Positions 36,983-48,209 are shown, numbered from the stretch's first letter. The stretch: 64,000 bases of DNA from Citrobacter sp. On2M (GCF_018035235.1 NZ_WPCV01000008.1:62001-126000), one strand, 5' to 3'. Notes: generated by a model not told the origin, from the sequence alone. Numbers and translations are program-made.

Positions 36983-39900
36983 ATGCAGGTCAGCAGAAGG
37001 CAGTTCTTTAAGATCTGCGCTGGCGGTATGGCAGGCACCACGGCAGCGGCACTGGGCTTTGCACCCGGCGTAGCGCTCGCGGAAACACGGCAATATAAAC
37101 TGCTGCGTACCCGCGAAACCCGTAACACCTGCACTTACTGTTCCGTTGGCTGTGGACTGTTAATGTACAGTCTCGGTGACGGAGCAAAAAACGCCAAAGC
37201 ATCCATCTTCCATATCGAAGGGGACCCGGATCACCCGGTGAACCGTGGCGCGCTGTGCCCGAAAGGGGCAGGACTTGTGGACTTCATCCACTCCGAAAGT
37301 CGCCTGAAATTCCCGGAATACCGCGCACCAGGCTCTGATAAGTGGCAACAGATTAGCTGGGATGAGGCATTTGATCGCATCGCTAAGCTGATGAAAGAAG
37401 ACCGCGACGCAAACTACGTTGCACAAAACGCCGAAGGCGTAACCGTTAACCGCTGGCTTTCCACCGGGATGCTGTGTGCTTCCGCTTCCAGTAACGAAAC
37501 CGGCTATTTAACGCAAAAATTCTCCCGCGCGCTCGGTATGCTCGCGGTCGACAACCAGGCACGCGTCTGACACGGACCAACGGTAGCAAGTCTTGCTCCA
37601 ACATTTGGTCGCGGTGCGATGACCAACCACTGGGTCGACATTAAAAACGCCAACCTCGTTGTGGTGATGGGCGGTAACGCCGCTGAAGCTCACCCGGTCG
37701 GGTTCCGCTGGGCGATGGAAGCCAAAATTCACAATGGCGCGAAGCTGATTGTTGTCGATCCGCGCTTTACGCGAACCGCAGCGGTGGCTGATTTCTATGC
37801 TCCGATTCGTTCTGGTACTGATATTGCATTCCTGTCAGGCGTCTTGCTGTACCTGCTGAATAACGAAAAATTCAACCGCGAATACACGGAAGCCTATACC
37901 AACGCCAGCCTGATCGTACGTGAGGATTACGGTTTCGAAGATGGCCTGTTCACTGGCTACGACGCGGACAAACGCAAGTATGACAAAACCAGCTGGAACT
38001 ACGAACTGGATGAAAAAGGCTTCGCCAAACGCGATGTCACGCTGCAACACCCGCGTTGCGTGTGGAACCTGCTGAAACAGCACGTTTCCCGCTACACGCC
38101 GGATGTCGTAGAAAACATCTGCGGTACGCCGAAGGCTGATTTCCTGAAAGTGTGCGAATACATCGCAGAAACCAGTGCAAAAGACAAAACCGCGTCGTTC
38201 CTGTACGCACTGGGCTGGACGCAGCACTCCGTTGGTGCACAGAACATCCGTACCATGGCGATGATTCAGTTGCTGCTTGGCAACATGGGGATGGCTGGTG
38301 GTGGCGTTAACGCTCTGCGCGGTCACTCCAACATTCAGGGTCTGACCGACTTAGGCCTGCTGTCACAAAGCCTGCCGGGCTATATGACCCTGCCAAGCGA
38401 GAAACAAACTGACCTGCAAACCTACCTCGCCGCCAACACGCCAAAACCGTTGCTGGAAGGTCAGGTGAACTACTGGGGCAACTACCCGAAATTCTTCGTT
38501 TCCATGATGAAGGCCTTCTTTGGCGATAAAGCGACAGCGGAAAACAGCTGGGGCTTCGACTGGCTACCGAAGTGGGATAAAGGGTACGATGTCCTGCAGT
38601 ACTTCGAGATGATGAACCAGGGCAAAGTGAATGGCTATATCTGCCAGGGCTTTAACCCGGTAGCATCGTTCCCGAATAAAAACAAAGTTGTGGCTTCACT
38701 GTCCAAACTGAAGTTCCTGGTCACCATCGACCCGCTCAACACCGAGACGTCGACCTTCTGGCAGAACCACGGTGAGTCGAACGATGTGGATCCGTCGAAA
38801 ATCCAGACCGAAGTATTCCGTCTGCCGTCCACCTGCTTCGCCGAAGAGAACGGTTCTATCGTCAACTCCGGTCGCTGGTTGCAGTGGCACTGGAAAGGCG
38901 CGGACGCCCCGGGGATTGCCGTTACCGATGGTGAAATCCTCGCCGGTATCTTCCTGCGCCTGCGTAAGATGTATGCCGAGCAGGGTGGTGCGAACCCGGA
39001 ACAGGTGCTGAGCATGACCTGGAACTACTCCACACCGCACGAACCGGCTTCGGAAGAAGTGGCGATGGAGAGCAATGGTAAAGCGCTGGCCGATATTACC
39101 GACCCGGCAACGGGTGCAGTCATCGTTAAGAAAGGCCAACAGCTTAGCTCGTTCGCCCAACTGCGTGACGACGGTACCACTTCCAGCGGCTGCTGGATTT
39201 TTGCCGGGAGCTGGACGCCGGAAGGCAACCAAATGGCGCGTCGCGATAACGCCGACCCGTCAGGTCTTGGCAATACGCTGGGCTGGGCATGGGCGTGGCC
39301 GCTCAACCGCCGCATTCTGTATAACCGCGCGTCTGCTGACCCGCAGGGGAATCCGTGGGATCCAAAACGTCAGATCCTGAAATGGGATGGGGCGAAATGG
39401 AGCGGGATGGATATTCCAGACTACAGCGCCGCCGCACCGGGCAGTAACGTTGGGCCGTTCATCATGCAGCCGGAAGGGATGGGACGTCTGTTTGCTATCG
39501 ATAAGATGGCGGAAGGTCCGTTCCCGGAACACTACGAGCCGTTTGAAACGCCGCTGGGGACTAACCCGCTGCATCCGAACGTTATCTCTAACCCTGCCGC
39601 GCGTATCTTCAAAGATGACGCTAAAGCGCTGGGTAAAGCGGATAAATTCCCGTACGTCGGTACGACCTATCGTCTGACTGAGCACTTCCATTACTGGACC
39701 AAGCATGCGCTGCTCAATGCCATCGCACAGCCAGAACAGTTTGTGGAAATTGGCGAGAAGCTGGCGAATAAGCTCGGCATCTCTCATGGCGATACCGTCA
39801 AAGTCTCCTCTAACCGCGGCTACATTAAAGCCAAAGCAGTGGTGACTAAACGTATTCGCACGCTGAAGGCCAACGGTCAGGATATCGACACCATCGGTAT

Positions 39901-40033
39901 TCCGATTCACTGGGGTTACGAAGGTGTGGCGAAAAAAGGCTTTATCGCTAACACGTTAACGCCATTCGTCGGTGATGCGAACACGCAGACGCCGGAATTT
40001 AAGTCCTTCCTCGTGAACGTGGAAAAGGTGTAA
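36983..40033 (+). CDS. fdoG: Formate dehydrogenase-O large subunit, selenoprotein
   Basis: The catalytic subunit (1016 residues) of the membrane-bound aerobic formate dehydrogenase. It has a Tat signal (VSRRQFFKICAGGMAG, ending near ALA-E), a 4Fe-4S site (CTYCSVGCG plus a later Cys in GALCPKG), and molybdopterin-binding domains. The frame contains an in-frame TGA at 37568-37570, codon 196, in ARV-U-HGPTVASL: this is the selenocysteine ligand of molybdenum, with a downstream stem-loop, not a stop. Read through it, length and sequence match E. coli FdoG. Gene prediction without recoding would split it into 195- and 804-codon pieces. It heads the operon fdoG-fdoH-fdoI-fdhE. Confidence 0.97.
37568..37604 (+). 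promoter_or_regulatory. Bacterial SECIS element in fdoG
   Basis: The UGA at 37568 is followed by a short stem-loop, AGCAAG-T-CTTGCT (37585-37597), placed 14 bases after the UGA inside the coding sequence. This is where SelB recognises bacterial selenocysteine mRNAs. The stem may extend with flanking GGT and CC pairs. Confidence 0.75.
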
Positions 40034-40045
40034 CGGAGACGACCT

Positions 40046-40948
40046 ATGGCTTATCAATCGCAAGACATCATTCGTCGTTCCGCCACTAACGGTTTCACCC
40101 CCGCGCCTCAGGCGCGGGATCACCAGGAAGAGGTGGCGAAGCTTATCGACGTCACCACCTGTATCGGCTGTAAAGCGTGTCAGGTGGCCTGTTCGGAATG
40201 GAACGACATCCGTGATGAAGTGGGCAGCAACGTTGGGGTGTACGACAACCCGGCTGATTTGACCGCTAAATCCTGGACGGTAATGCGCTTCTCAGAAGTG
40301 GAACAAAACGACAAACTGGAGTGGCTTATCCGCAAGGATGGCTGTATGCACTGTGCCGATCCGGGCTGCCTGAAGGCGTGTCCGGCTGAAGGCGCAATCA
40401 TTCAGTATGCCAACGGTATCGTCGACTTCCAGTCCGAGCAGTGTATCGGCTGTGGCTACTGTATCGCAGGCTGTCCGTTCGACGTGCCGCGCCTCAATCC
40501 GGAAGACAACCGCGTGTATAAATGTACGCTGTGCGTTGACCGTGTCGTGGTCGGGCAAGAACCGGCCTGCGTGAAAACCTGCCCAACCGGCGCGATTCAT
40601 TTCGGTACCAAAGAATCGATGAAAACGCTGGCGGGCGAGCGAGTGGCGGAGCTGAAAACCCGTGGCTACGAAAATGCAGGTCTGTACGATCCGGCAGGCG
40701 TTGGCGGTACACACGTGATGTACGTATTGCACCATGCCGACAAGCCGAATCTGTATCACGGCCTGCCGGAGAACCCGGAAATCAGCGCCACCGTGAAATT
40801 CTGGAAAGGCATCTGGAAACCACTCGCAGCCGTTGGCTTTGCAGCGACATTTGCGGCCAGTATCTTCCACTACGTCGGCGTAGGTCCAAACCGTGCGGAA
40901 GAGGAAGAAGACAATCTGCATGAAGAAAAAGACGAGGTGCGCAAATGA
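40046..40948 (+). CDS. fdoH: Formate dehydrogenase-O iron-sulfur subunit
   Basis: A 300-residue electron-transfer subunit with four 4Fe-4S clusters. Cys clusters are evident in [50 protein letters not shown] and CTLCVDRV...[12 protein letters not shown] single C-terminal membrane helix (about 257-280, [20 protein letters not shown]) anchors it on the periplasmic side. The start is 12 bases after the fdoG stop; its stop overlaps fdoI. Confidence 0.97.
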   Translation: MAYQSQDIIRRSATNGFTPAPQARDHQEEVAKLIDVTTCIGCKACQVACSEWNDIRDEVGSNVGVYDNPADLTAKSWTVMRFSEVEQNDKLEWLIRKDGCMHCADPGCLKACPAEGAIIQYANGIVDFQSEQCIGCGYCIAGCPFDVPRLNPEDNRVYKCTLCVDRVVVGQEPACVKTCPTGAIHFGTKESMKTLAGERVAELKTRGYENAGLYDPAGVGGTHVMYVLHHADKPNLYHGLPENPEISATVKFWKGIWKPLAAVGFAATFAASIFHYVGVGPNRAEEEEDNLHEEKDEVRK

Positions 40949-41580
40949 AACGACGTGACACCATCGTGCGCTACACGGCGCCGGAACGCATCAACCACTG
41001 GATCACCGCCTTCTGTTTCATTCTGGCGGCAGTGAGCGGGATGGGCTTTCTCTTCCCGTCTTTTAACTGGCTGATGCACATCATGGGCACGCCGCAACTG
41101 GCGCGAATTGTGCACCCATTTGTCGGCGTGATTATGTTTGCCTCGTTCATCATCATGTTTTTCCGTTACTGGCACCACAATCTAATCAATCGGGATGATA
41201 TCTTTTGGGCGAAGAATATTCGTAAGATTGTCGTCAACGAGGAAGTAGGTGACACGGGACGTTATAACTTCGGCCAGAAATGCGTATTCTGGGCGGCGAT
41301 TATCTTCCTGGTCCTGTTGCTGGTGAGCGGAGTGGTCATCTGGCGTCCATATTTTGCGCCTGCTTTCTCAATCCCGGTGATCCGATTCGCGTTAATGCTG
41401 CATTCATTTGCCGCAGTAGCGCTAATTGTGGTTATCATGGTGCACATTTACGCCGCCCTTTGGGTGAAAGGCACCATTACCGCGATGGTGGAAGGATGGG
41501 TTACCAGTTCATGGGCGAAGAAACATCACCCGCGCTGGTACCGTGAAGTCCGCCAGAAACAGGAAAAGTCATCTGAATGA
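40945..41580 (+). CDS. fdoI: Formate dehydrogenase-O cytochrome b556 subunit
   Basis: A 211-residue inner-membrane diheme cytochrome with four transmembrane helices that passes electrons from FdoH to the quinone pool. Heme-ligand candidates are His in [21 protein letters not shown] and the His residues in [10 protein letters not shown] and [10 protein letters not shown]. It overlaps both neighbours by ATGA, so fdoH-fdoI-fdhE are translated as a unit. Confidence 0.97.
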   Translation: MKRRDTIVRYTAPERINHWITAFCFILAAVSGMGFLFPSFNWLMHIMGTPQLARIVHPFVGVIMFASFIIMFFRYWHHNLINRDDIFWAKNIRKIVVNEEVGDTGRYNFGQKCVFWAAIIFLVLLLVSGVVIWRPYFAPAFSIPVIRFALMLHSFAAVALIVVIMVHIYAALWVKGTITAMVEGWVTSSWAKKHHPRWYREVRQKQEKSSE

Positions 41581-42506
41581 GTATTCGCATAATCCCGCAA
41601 GATGAGCTGGAGAAGAGCGAGAAACGCACGGCGGATATGATTCCGCCGTTATTATTCCCCAGACTCAAAAATTTGTATAACCGCCGCGCTGAACGTCTGC
41701 GCGAGCTGGCCGAAAACAACCCGCTGGGCGATTACCTGCGCTTTGCTGCGCTGATCGCCCACGCACAGGAGGTGGTGCTGTACGACCATCCGCTGCAGAT
41801 GGATCTGACCGCGCGCATCAAAGAAGCGAACGATCAGGGCAAACCGCCATTGGATATCCACGTCCTGCCCCGCGACAAACACTGGCAAAAGCTGCTGCAG
41901 TCGTTGATTGCTGAGCTGAAGCCGGAGATGAGCGGTCCCGCGTTAGCGGTGATCGAGAATCTGGAAAAAGCCTCAGAGCAGGAACTGGAGCTGATGGCCA
42001 GCGCGCTGTTTGCCTCTGATTTTGCCTCCGTCAGCAGCGACAAAGCACCGTTCATTTGGGCTGCCCTGTCGCTCTACTGGGCGCAGATGGCGAGCCTGAT
42101 CCCCGGCAAAGCCCGTGCGGAATACGGTGAACAGCGTCAGTTCTGCCCGGTGTGTGGTTCAATGCCGGTCTCCAGCATGGTGCAAATCGGTACCACTCAG
42201 GGCCTGCGTTATCTGCACTGCAACCTGTGCGAAACCGAGTGGCACGTAGTGCGCGTAAAGTGCAGCAACTGCGAGCAGAGCCGTGATTTAAACTACTGGT
42301 CACTGGATAACGAACAGGCGGCAATCAAAGCTGAAAGCTGCGGTGACTGCGGGACTTACCTGAAGATTCTGTATCAGGAAAAAGACCCGAAAGTCGAGGC
42401 CGTGGCCGACGATCTCGCTTCACTGATGCTGGACGCGCACATGGAGCAGGAGGGCTTTGCCCGCAGTTCCATCAACCCGTTCCTGTTCCCGGGTGAAGGG
42501 GAGTAA
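41577..42506 (+). CDS. fdhE: Formate dehydrogenase accessory protein FdhE
   Basis: A 309-residue cytoplasmic assembly factor needed for active formate dehydrogenases; it binds the catalytic subunit before Tat export. Four CxxC rubredoxin-like motifs for iron are visible: [26 protein letters not shown] and SCGDCGTY. Last gene of the fdo operon. A GC-rich hairpin follows. Confidence 0.96.
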   Translation: MSIRIIPQDELEKSEKRTADMIPPLLFPRLKNLYNRRAERLRELAENNPLGDYLRFAALIAHAQEVVLYDHPLQMDLTARIKEANDQGKPPLDIHVLPRDKHWQKLLQSLIAELKPEMSGPALAVIENLEKASEQELELMASALFASDFASVSSDKAPFIWAALSLYWAQMASLIPGKARAEYGEQRQFCPVCGSMPVSSMVQIGTTQGLRYLHCNLCETEWHVVRVKCSNCEQSRDLNYWSLDNEQAAIKAESCGDCGTYLKILYQEKDPKVEAVADDLASLMLDAHMEQEGFARSSINPFLFPGEGE

Positions 42507-42519
42507 GGTCTTTACACTA

Positions 42520-42541
42520 CCGGGCGGCGTAGGTCGCCCGG
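42520..42541. terminator. Hairpin between convergent fdhE and PIN-toxin genes
   Basis: CCGGGCG, loop GCGTAGGT, CGCCCGG: seven G/C pairs, no T tract. It is placed where both convergent transcripts end. Confidence 0.5.
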
Positions 42542-42542
42542 G

Positions 42543-42923
42543 TTACAGTGTATACGGTGTAACCACACCAGATATGCCTGCAAAATCCTTAGTATTTCGC
42601 GTAACCAGCGTAAGACGATGAATCTGTGCTGTTGCCAAAATAATGGCATCCGGCAATTTCATCCCATATTCCTGCCTGATACTCACGCTTCGTTCAGCAA
42701 TATCCTGTGAAACACCGATCACGTTAAATGCGCTCAACGCAACGCGTGTGCGGGATTCCTGATGGTATTTCTTTGCCGCAACCATCACTTCCATCCAAGT
42801 GATCAGGCTGATCGCATTCTGTGGCGGCCATGTTTCTATCGCTTGCTTTGCTTCACTCATTCCACTAAACAGGTCGATGAGGATGTTAGTGTCAAAAAGC
42901 GCGGATCCTTTGACCATTACCAT
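42543..42923 (-). CDS. PIN-domain ribonuclease toxin, VapC-like
   Basis: A 126-residue PIN-domain protein. The acidic catalytic residues are present: Asp in [13 protein letters not shown], Glu in ITWMEVMVA, Asp in [12 protein letters not shown], and the last in TRNTKDF. VapC-type toxins cleave tRNA or rRNA. It overlaps the upstream RHH antitoxin by a few bases; the start could be 42923 or the ATG at 42917 that overlaps the antitoxin stop. K-12 keeps only the antitoxin-like gene yiiF here, as far as I recall. It looks complete and potentially active. Confidence 0.82.
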   Translation of the reverse strand: MVMVKGSALFDTNILIDLFSGMSEAKQAIETWPPQNAISLITWMEVMVAAKKYHQESRTRVALSAFNVIGVSQDIAERSVSIRQEYGMKLPDAIILATAQIHRLTLVTRNTKDFAGISGVVTPYTL

Positions 42924-43141
42924 TCCTCACGAAGTTTGCGTTGGTACTCAACGCCATCTTCCTCACAACCTTTCCAAAGTCCGAGAGCGCTGGAAATTGT
43001 GGTTGCAGCCTGATCCTGCCTTTCCAGATACTGCTCAACGGCCTCGCGCAAGAGTTCAGCACGAGGTAAGTTGCGCTGCACCTTGAGATCATCAAGACGT
43101 TTAATCACTTCATCTGATAAATCGAGTAATATTCTACCCAT
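42917..43141 (-). CDS. yiiF: Ribbon-helix-helix antitoxin, YiiF
   Basis: A 74-residue protein from the ATG at 43141 ([20 protein letters not shown]); two nearby upstream ATGs (43147, 43156) are possible. The N-terminal ribbon-helix-helix fold ([20 protein letters not shown], then [18 protein letters not shown]) binds operator DNA; the C-terminal tail ([20 protein letters not shown]) would wrap the PIN toxin. It matches K-12 YiiF closely. First gene of the pair, so it is made before the toxin and should autorepress both. Confidence 0.85.
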   Translation of the reverse strand: MGRILLDLSDEVIKRLDDLKVQRNLPRAELLREAVEQYLERQDQAATTISSALGLWKGCEEDGVEYQRKLREEW

Positions 43142-43355
43142 ATCCATCCCAGTCATTATACTAATATATACCTCAAGTATATCATCAGCGATTAATTTCC
43201 ACACAACATACACCTGAGAAAAGCGGGAAAATAGCCTTCACGTGAACGATTTTTACTTTTGCGAGCCACTTTCCAGAATCATACCCGCCCCCATTTTCAT
43301 TCATGCCAATCCAGGTTATAAAACTGTATATCCATACAGATAAGAGTATTTAAAA

Positions 43356-44264
43356 ATGACACTGGAAAGCGGGATTGCGCAGTTAGTTGAGGCATTTATC
43401 GCGGCGGGACGTCCTTCTTCCCGTGAGCAGAGTATTGATGACCGGAGAGCCGGCTATATTGCCAGTACGACATTGGCCGGAGAAACAGAAACCCGCGTAC
43501 AGGTTGAAGATATTGAACTCGATACCATGACATTTCGCGTTGTTTCGCCTCTAAACACTGCGGGAACGCTACCCTGCGTCATTTACTATCATGGCGGATG
43601 TTTTGTCAGCGGTGGGTTTGCTACGCATGATAACCAGCTAAGGCAGCTCGCCTGGTTCAGCGGGTGTCGGGTCATTGCAGTACAGTACCGCCTTGCGCCA
43701 GAGCATACCTTCCCGGCAGCACATGATGACGCTGAAACCGGGGCCAATATCATCTGGAAGTATGCAGAAAAACTAGGTATTGATCGCGAGCGCATCACAC
43801 TTGCTGGCGACAGTGCGGGTGGACACCTGGCGCTGGTCACTGCACTACGCCTGAAAGCGGCCAGGCAATGGCAACCTGCGCAGCTTATGCTGATCTACCC
43901 GATGCTGGACGCAACCACCAGGTTTGCGAGCTATGAACATAATGGGCAGGATTACATTATCACCCGCGACACGCTGCTTTCGGGCTACGAGATGTATATG
44001 CCGAAAATCGACCCGTTGCATCCCGAAGTCAGCCCACTCTGGCGTGAAGACTTCAACGGTTTGCCGCCCACGCATATCATTACCGCTGAATTCGACCCAC
44101 TGCGAGATGAAGGCGAGGCCCTGTATCAACGTATCCAGGAGCAGGGTGTAGAGTGTACTTGCCAACGCTATCTCGGCGTTATCCACGGGTTTTTCCAGTT
44201 GGCAGGGGTGAGCCCGGCGGCAAGAAGCGCTATGCGGGATGTGGCCTGGCGGTTTAGCCAATAA
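43356..44264 (+). CDS. Alpha/beta-hydrolase (HSL/Aes-type esterase)
   Basis: A 302-residue cytoplasmic esterase of the hormone-sensitive-lipase family. The oxyanion-hole motif is HGGCF, the nucleophile Ser is in LAGDSAGGHLAL (GDSAGG), the Asp in AEFDPLRDEGEAL and the His in GVIHGFFQL. Family members hydrolyse short-chain acyl esters. The natural substrate is unknown and the neighbours (TA pair, fabY) give no clue. Divergent from the TA operon; ends before a strong hairpin at 44336. Confidence 0.85.
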   Translation: MTLESGIAQLVEAFIAAGRPSSREQSIDDRRAGYIASTTLAGETETRVQVEDIELDTMTFRVVSPLNTAGTLPCVIYYHGGCFVSGGFATHDNQLRQLAWFSGCRVIAVQYRLAPEHTFPAAHDDAETGANIIWKYAEKLGIDRERITLAGDSAGGHLALVTALRLKAARQWQPAQLMLIYPMLDATTRFASYEHNGQDYIITRDTLLSGYEMYMPKIDPLHPEVSPLWREDFNGLPPTHIITAEFDPLRDEGEALYQRIQEQGVECTCQRYLGVIHGFFQLAGVSPAARSAMRDVAWRFSQ

Positions 44265-44335
44265 GGGTATTCATGAGTTCTGAAATTAAGGAGGGTACTC
44301 ATCAATACAACCACCGCCAGCATGCGTTTTTTATC

Positions 44336-44372
44336 AAAATGCGGATTATGGCGTTTTCATAATCCGCATTTT
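44336..44372. terminator. Bidirectional terminator between the esterase and fabY
   Basis: AAAATGCGGATTATG, loop GCGTTTT, CATAATCCGCATTTT: 15 perfect pairs ending in A or T runs on both strands. Serves both convergent genes. Confidence 0.85.
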
Positions 44373-44414
44373 ACATCAGCAAATGTACCCAATATTACAT
44401 TTCAGCTACAGAAA

Positions 44415-45404
44415 CTACTCTTCCTCATTCCCGCCTTCTTCATACGCGCCAAACGGTTTCGCGGGTAGCACAATATAGGTACCTTCAAACACGACACCCG
44501 GCGTGTCATCGCCAAACACCCCGACCTGCATCTGCACACGCGCCTTGCGGCCTCTTGCCAGACGGTCGAGGTCACCGCTCAGCGACCCCAGGTCGGCAAT
44601 AGCAGTTGGTTTTCCGGTGATCGGCCTGCTGTATCGGATATGCGCGTCGGCGAGGATGATCGTTCCACCCAGATGACGCTCGCGCAGCATCAGCCAGATC
44701 AGCCCCCAGCCCGTTAACGTCGCCAGTGAAAACAGGCTTCCGGCAAACAGCGTGTGGTGGGGATTCTGATTGCCTGTCTCGGGCATCGTGGTGATAAATT
44801 TCTGCCCGGTGTACTGCTGAATGCGCACGCCCATTTTCTCGCTCAATGGTATATGTTCGTACCAGGCTTGCTGTAGCTGTCCACACCAGTCCCCGCGATG
44901 GAGAATATCGTCCAGCGTCGCAATGGGCTTAATCATCAAAAAGTGGCGCACAGGCGTGGTTTGCGGTGTGGTGATTTCCCCCTGGCTCACAAAACCGAGC
45001 TTGGCGAAAAATTCGACAGCATCTTCACGGGCGCTACAAGTGACGCGCTTTACCCCTTCCTGACGTGCCACAGACTCCAGGGTCATCGCCATCAGCGTGC
45101 CCAGCCCTTTCTCTTGCACGGAGGGGTCTACGGCCATAAAACGTATGGAGGCTTCGTTATCCGCATTGATATACAGACGCCCTACCGCAACCAAATTCCC
45201 CTCTTCGTCCACCACCATCTGGTGATGCGCCATCGCGTCCCAGGCATCCCGTTCGGAGCCTTTTGGCTGGTGCAATGGTTTACGCAGCATCTCCCAGCGA
45301 AACTGGTAGTAGCGCTCCAATTCTTCTTCTGTTTGCGGTACTCGAAGGTGATACATAGTCGTATTCTCTCTTGTTGTCCGCGGCCATACCGGTAGCTGGT
45401 TCAT
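44415..45404 (-). CDS. fabY: FabY (YiiD): GNAT acetyltransferase plus thioesterase-like domain
   Basis: A 329-residue two-domain protein: an N-terminal GNAT acetyltransferase ([20 protein letters not shown], the acetyl-CoA loop) and a C-terminal hot-dog YiiD_C domain ([20 protein letters not shown]). In E. coli it supports initiation of fatty-acid synthesis when FabH is missing. Nearly identical to the E. coli protein. Last gene of the overlapping yihX-yihY-dtd-fabY run. Confidence 0.95.
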   Translation of the reverse strand: MNQLPVWPRTTRENTTMYHLRVPQTEEELERYYQFRWEMLRKPLHQPKGSERDAWDAMAHHQMVVDEEGNLVAVGRLYINADNEASIRFMAVDPSVQEKGLGTLMAMTLESVARQEGVKRVTCSAREDAVEFFAKLGFVSQGEITTPQTTPVRHFLMIKPIATLDDILHRGDWCGQLQQAWYEHIPLSEKMGVRIQQYTGQKFITTMPETGNQNPHHTLFAGSLFSLATLTGWGLIWLMLRERHLGGTIILADAHIRYSRPITGKPTAIADLGSLSGDLDRLARGRKARVQMQVGVFGDDTPGVVFEGTYIVLPAKPFGAYEEGGNEEE

Positions 45405-45838
45405 ACTTGTAACCAGAACGTCACGGGACCATCATTAACCAGTGAAACCTGCATATCCGCAGCGAATCGACCGGTTTGCGTATTCATTTCCTGTTGGCGG
45501 CAACGCTCAACAAAGTATTCATACAGCGCTTCTGCCCGCTCGGGCGCTGCGCCTTTCGAAAACCCCGGACGCATGCCGCGCTCGGTATCTGCCGCCAGCG
45601 TAAACTGTGAAACCACCAGCATGCTGCCGCCTGACTGCTGCACGTTGAGGTTCATTTTGCCTTCGGCATCGCTAAAAATCCGATAGCCGAGTACGCGCTC
45701 ACACAGACGGTTCGCTTTCTGTTCGTCATCATCCCTTTCGACACCTAACAGGACCAAAAGTCCCGGGCCAATTTCACCCGTCACCTCGCCCTCCACGGTG
45801 ACGCTGGCACGGGTTACGCGCTGAATTAATGCAATCAT
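45401..45838 (-). CDS. dtd: D-aminoacyl-tRNA deacylase
   Basis: A 145-residue homodimeric enzyme that removes D-amino acids (and glycine from tRNA-Ala) from misacylated tRNAs. The family motifs are intact: [20 protein letters not shown] (containing SQFTL) and [11 protein letters not shown] (the Gly-cisPro-type motif region). It overlaps yihY and fabY by ATGA on both sides. Confidence 0.97.
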   Translation of the reverse strand: MIALIQRVTRASVTVEGEVTGEIGPGLLVLLGVERDDDEQKANRLCERVLGYRIFSDAEGKMNLNVQQSGGSMLVVSQFTLAADTERGMRPGFSKGAAPERAEALYEYFVERCRQQEMNTQTGRFAADMQVSLVNDGPVTFWLQV

Positions 45839-46707
45839 GGTTGCTCTGCTTCTTCTTCTTTTGCGGCTTGTTTAAGTTTGCGGTATTCCCCGAGAGTGAC
45901 AGTTATTTCCGCGCCTAGCAAGACGATACACCACGTCCAGTATACCCAGACAAATAAAATGGGAATCACCGCCAGAACACCGTAAATGAGCTGATACGAC
46001 GGGAACATCGTGATGTAGAGCGCAAATCCTTTCTTTCCGGCTTCGAACAACACGGCGGCCACAAAGGCGCCAATAACCGCGTCACGGTTGGGCACACGCG
46101 TAGTCGGTACAATGCTGTAAAGCAGCCAGAATGAGAGCCAGGAAAGCACCAGCGGGAAAATACGCAGGACGTTATCAATCACCGTGTTGAGATCGCTGGC
46201 CCAGCGCAGTGACAACAGATAAGAACTGATCGCCAGACTGGCTCCCGCCAGCAGTGGGCCCAGCGTTAAAATCATCCAGTAAACGGCGAAAGAGTAAACT
46301 TTAGGGCGAGTGCGTTTACTGCGCCAGATAGTATTCAGCGAATTATCAATGGCATACATTAACAATAACGCTGTGACAATCAGCCCACATGCCCCGACTG
46401 CCGTCATTTTATTCGAGTTGGCGACAAACTGTTCGATATAACGTTGAATGACGTCTCCCGTCGCCGGGATAAAGTTTGCGAAAATAAAATGACGTAACTG
46501 GACACTGACGTCGGAAAACATCGGAAATGCGGCGAAAAGCGCAAATACGACGGCAATAAGCGGCACTAATGAGAGCAATGAAACGTAGGCAAGATTCCCT
46601 GCCAGCGTCGTCATGTTGTCCTCATCAATCCGCTGCCATAGTAGCTTCAGCCAGTCTCGTACAGGACGCGTATGATGCCTGGCTTGCTGCTGAACATTTT
46701 TTAGCAT
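45835..46707 (-). CDS. yihY: YihY/BrkB-family inner-membrane protein
   Basis: A 290-residue protein with six predicted transmembrane segments (first [20 protein letters not shown]). Belongs to the UPF0761/BrkB family, once mislabelled RNase BN; the molecular function is not established. Starts just inside the end of yihX (overlap 46701-46707) and ends in dtd. An Lys/Glu-rich C-terminal tail is cytoplasmic. Confidence 0.93.
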   Translation of the reverse strand: MLKNVQQQARHHTRPVRDWLKLLWQRIDEDNMTTLAGNLAYVSLLSLVPLIAVVFALFAAFPMFSDVSVQLRHFIFANFIPATGDVIQRYIEQFVANSNKMTAVGACGLIVTALLLMYAIDNSLNTIWRSKRTRPKVYSFAVYWMILTLGPLLAGASLAISSYLLSLRWASDLNTVIDNVLRIFPLVLSWLSFWLLYSIVPTTRVPNRDAVIGAFVAAVLFEAGKKGFALYITMFPSYQLIYGVLAVIPILFVWVYWTWCIVLLGAEITVTLGEYRKLKQAAKEEEAEQP

Positions 46708-47300
46708 AACAACGTCGCGAAATAGTCAGGAATGGTCTTTTTATCGACGACCTGGATACTGGTGATCCCTAACCGGTTAGCCCCTTCAATATTATCGGCG
46801 TTATCGTCAAAAAAGACCGCATCGTGCGCAGAAAAACCTTCAGACTGCAGGACGTGCTGGTAAATTCGCGCTTCCGGTTTACGCATGCCCAGTTCCTGGG
46901 AAAGGTAAATATGATCAGCAGCCTGACGGATCTCGGGGTATTCATCCGGCCAAAACGTGGTGTGCAGGCGGTTGGTATTTGACAAGACCACCACCCGATG
47001 CCCCTGCTCACGCAGCTTTTGCATGATGTCGATAACCTCAGGGCGCAAGGCGACAAACACGGCCTGCCAACCGTGAGAGAACTGCTCGTAACTTAGCGGC
47101 AGCGCCATCTCATGACATAACGCCTCGGCGAAAGCTTCATCCGTTATTTCGCCTCTCTCGTGCTGGTGAAAAGCCTCTCCCATGGTGAAACTTTGCTTTA
47201 GCGAAGCCAGTGGTACACGGCTTAGATCGCTCCATGTACCCAACACGCGGTTGAAGTCGATATCGACAATCACATTACCCAAATCAAAGATATAGAGCAT
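46701..47300 (-). CDS. yihX: HAD phosphatase YihX, alpha-D-glucose-1-phosphate phosphatase
   Basis: A 199-residue HAD-superfamily hydrolase that dephosphorylates alpha-D-glucose 1-phosphate. Motif I is [13 protein letters not shown], motif II VVLSNTN, the Lys is in [10 protein letters not shown], and motif IV is [13 protein letters not shown]. First gene of the leftward run through fabY. Nearly identical to E. coli YihX. Confidence 0.95.
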   Translation of the reverse strand: MLYIFDLGNVIVDIDFNRVLGTWSDLSRVPLASLKQSFTMGEAFHQHERGEITDEAFAEALCHEMALPLSYEQFSHGWQAVFVALRPEVIDIMQKLREQGHRVVVLSNTNRLHTTFWPDEYPEIRQAADHIYLSQELGMRKPEARIYQHVLQSEGFSAHDAVFFDDNADNIEGANRLGITSIQVVDKKTIPDYFATLLC

Positions 47301-47405
47301 GCCCTTCTCCTTATTCGCCGTGGATGAATAACTGTAGCGGGAAAGGAGAAGTTTGACTATGCGAGAGTGAAGGCTGCGAACTTATCGGGCCATCATTGGG
47401 AAGAA

Positions 47406-48209
47406 CTACACGGCCAGAGCATCATCTTGCGAAGGACTCACCTGCACAATTTCAACCTGCTGTGACTGGAGTAAATTGTGCAATGCCGGACCAGGGTATT
47501 CATCAGTAAATAGCGCTGTCACCTGAGACACGTTGCCAATTTCTACTGCGGCAGAAGCCGTATATTTCGTATGATCCGCTGCCAGCAGAATGTGTCTTGA
47601 ATGCGACATCATCGTTTTCACTACGCTGGCCTCGTTAACATCAAACTCCAGCAGCGCGCCGTCACTTTCGATCGCACCAACGCTGGTTACCAGGTAATCG
47701 GCCCGAAAATCAGCGACAAATGCCGAGGCTGAGGGACCAATGATGCCACTGTTGTGCGGGCGTAATGTTCCCCCCGGCACCATGACCTCAAAACGCGGAT
47801 TGTTATAAAGAATGTGCGCCACGCGCAAGCTATTGGTGATAATACGCAAATGATTATGGTTTAACAGCGCGCGGGCCACCTGCTCGACGGTGGTGCCAAT
47901 TGTAATGAACACTGTCGAGCCGTCAGGAATGTAGTCAGCCACCGCCTCCGCGATGGCTTTTTTCTCTTCCGTCCAGGAGACTTCACGCTGCTCAAACGCC
48001 GTATTCACCACGCTGGAGGCTCTTCCAGCCCCACCATGATGACGCGTAATTAATCCCTGCTCGCTGAGTTTACGAATATCACGACGCACGGTCTGCGTGG
48101 ACACATCCAGCAGACTGGCCAGCTCGTCGATATTCATATAACCGCGCTCGCTAATCAGCATCAACAGCTGATCGTGTCGCGGGTTACCGGTCAGTTCGGT
48201 AAGACTCAT
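47406..48209 (-). CDS. yihW: Sulfoquinovose regulator CsqR (YihW), DeoR family
   Basis: A 267-residue DeoR-type repressor of the sulfoquinovose genes, relieved by sulfoquinovose or its derivatives. N-terminal winged helix (GYMNIDELASLLDVSTQTVR, then RDIRKLSEQGLITRHHGG); C-terminal sugar-phosphate-sensor domain (ITIGTTVEQVARAL, VMVPGGTLRPHNSGIIG). The start is at 48209 (MSLTELTGNPRHDQ); a longer reading to 48230 is not conserved. It follows yihV by 33 bases on the same strand. Also called csqR. Confidence 0.94.
   Translation of the reverse strand: MSLTELTGNPRHDQLLMLISERGYMNIDELASLLDVSTQTVRRDIRKLSEQGLITRHHGGAGRASSVVNTAFEQREVSWTEEKKAIAEAVADYIPDGSTVFITIGTTVEQVARALLNHNHLRIITNSLRVAHILYNNPRFEVMVPGGTLRPHNSGIIGPSASAFVADFRADYLVTSVGAIESDGALLEFDVNEASVVKTMMSHSRHILLAADHTKYTASAAVEIGNVSQVTALFTDEYPGPALHNLLQSQQVEIVQVSPSQDDALAV

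Noticed and set aside
37619-40033. Separate 804-codon formate dehydrogenase gene
   Set aside because: It is the 3' part of fdoG after the selenocysteine UGA at 37568, not a second gene.
44273-44362. 29-codon ORF (MSSEIKEGTHQYNHRQHAFF...) between the esterase and fabY
   Set aside because: It runs into the bidirectional terminator hairpin and has no recognisable features, although an AAGGAGG occurs inside it; most likely chance.
47304-47353. CTTCTCCTT ... AAGGAGAAG inverted repeat between yihX and yihW
   Set aside because: The arms are 32 bases apart and include the yihX ribosome-binding region; not a convincing terminator or operator.
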